Source: Planctomycetota bacterium
Lineage (GTDB): Bacteria > Planctomycetota > UBA1135 > GCA-002686595
Assembly (NCBI GenBank): GCA_016712565.1
Contig: JADJQU010000001.1
Coordinates: forward strand, 682,001 to 746,000
Length of the DNA: 64,000 nucleotides
Direction of reading: 5' to 3'
Positions 63,535 through 64,000 of the stretch are shown in pieces. The position numbers and the translations under genes are program-made. Every line of letters begins with the position of its first letter. Position 1 is the stretch's first letter. The notes under the pieces were generated by a model that was given only the letters and a program-made list of their open reading frames with translations, did no database searches and was not told the DNA's origin.

Positions 63535-64000
63535 CTACTGCACGCGCACGCGCAGGGCGTCGGCGCGGAGCAGCGCGTTCGACGGCACGCCCGTGGTCGA
63601 GATCTGCACCAGGATCGTCCCTTCCGGATCGAGGTAGTTCAGGGGATTGGCGGTGATGCTCGGCGTGATCGTCGAAAGCGCCGAGCCGGTGATCGGCGTG
63701 GTCGAGATCGTGGCCCAGGTCCCGTAGGGGTAGCTCGCCACGCTCCAATCGTAGACCTCGATGCGCTCGGTGCCGCCGGTAACGTTGTCGTAGGCGCGCG
63801 TGAACTCGAAGTCGAGGCGCGTCGTCGGCAGCACGCTGACCTTGCGGAAGGCAAGTTGCACGAAGACCTCGCCGCCGCTGCGGTCCGTGCAGGTCAGGAA
63901 GGAGCCGTCCACGCGCGAAATTTCCTTCCACGCCCCCGTGACCACCGGACTGCCGCCGCCCTGGGTGCCGATGTCGCTGGGGGAGAAGACCCACCGGAGG
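63535..64000 (-). CDS. C-terminal end of a beta-rich, probably exported protein (partial)
   Basis: The frame enters from the right edge and ends with TAG, giving about 154 residues (RWVFSPSDIGTQGGG ... ADALRVRVQ). It is rich in Thr, Ser and beta-prone segments (RLDFEFTRAYDNVTGGTERIEVYDWSV in pieces), typical of extracellular adhesion or propeller domains. No family was recognised from this fragment. It is convergent with the oxidoreductase gene, 16 nt away. Confidence 0.6.
   Translation of the reverse strand, partial: LRWVFSPSDIGTQGGGSPVVTGAWKEISRVDGSFLTCTDRSGGEVFVQLAFRKVSVLPTTRLDFEFTRAYDNVTGGTERIEVYDWSVASYPYGTWATISTTPITGSALSTITPSITANPLNYLDPEGTILVQISTTGVPSNALLRADALRVRVQ

Overview
The window is high-GC bacterial chromosome: a sampled line of lpdA is 45/60 G+C. 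Several gene types together suggest a planctomycete-like bacterium, probably a deep-branching one: a DUF1501-type phosphatase-fold protein, a multiheme cytochrome with EF-hands, a CRTAC1-type FG-GAP/ASPIC-UnbV protein, a sulfatase-fold membrane protein, an ECF sigma factor running into a membrane segment, and carboxypeptidase-regulatory-like repeats. This placement is inference from gene content. I saw no rRNA or tRNA gene.

Layout. 0-6 kb: the end of an acyl-CoA dehydrogenase gene, an RpoD-like sigma factor, a TerB-like protein and a two-gene ABC exporter. 5.4-11.8 kb: three plus-strand genes ending in a 1311-residue decaheme cytochrome / beta-propeller / EF-hand protein. 13.1-18.1 kb: lipA followed by E1-alpha, E1-beta and E2 of a 2-oxo-acid dehydrogenase. 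The matching lpdA and lipB lie at 41.2-43.3 kb, and a second, orphan E1-alpha lies at 32.2 kb. 18.5-24.4 kb: two coiled-coil membrane proteins, the first carrying an apparently inactivated IS256/Mutator-type transposase domain at its C-terminus. 24.5-35.8 kb: an OPT transporter with a lipoprotein, the sigma-carboxypeptidase-regulatory fusion, a periplasmic-sensor hybrid histidine kinase, a zinc-ribbon membrane protein and formate-tetrahydrofolate ligase. 35.8-41.0 kb: a secretin/TPR pair with a truncated secretin remnant, then a low-GC island (sampled lines 28/60 G+C) with three tandem small paralogues, a polymorphic-toxin-44-like protein, a candidate immunity protein and an IS66 OrfA remnant. 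43.5-64 kb: HPt and HDOD-REC-GGDEF signalling proteins, a PHP-domain protein, a glycosyltransferase, a thioredoxin/PDZ protein, a sulfatase-fold protein, a large FG-GAP/thioredoxin/TPR protein that collides with a truncated BatD-like gene, a metallophosphoesterase, and a four-gene plus-strand operon (membrane glycosyltransferase-like, epimerase, small membrane protein, GMC oxidoreductase).

How the genes fit together. LipA, LipB, E1, E2 and E3 together make and use protein-bound lipoate, although the genes sit in two blocks. The ligase at 34 kb feeds one-carbon metabolism. Many remaining products are exported or membrane-bound.

Two general properties matter for any reader. First, about a dozen genes are interrupted by single frameshifts, often in homopolymers and including core-metabolism genes. 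This looks more like sequence error than gene decay, although a 20-bp tandem duplication, an in-frame TGA and a double truncation at about 55.81 kb need separate explanations. Second, many genes have a TANNNT hexamer ending only 6-11 nt before the start codon and no Shine-Dalgarno sequence, which suggests leaderless or near-leaderless transcripts.
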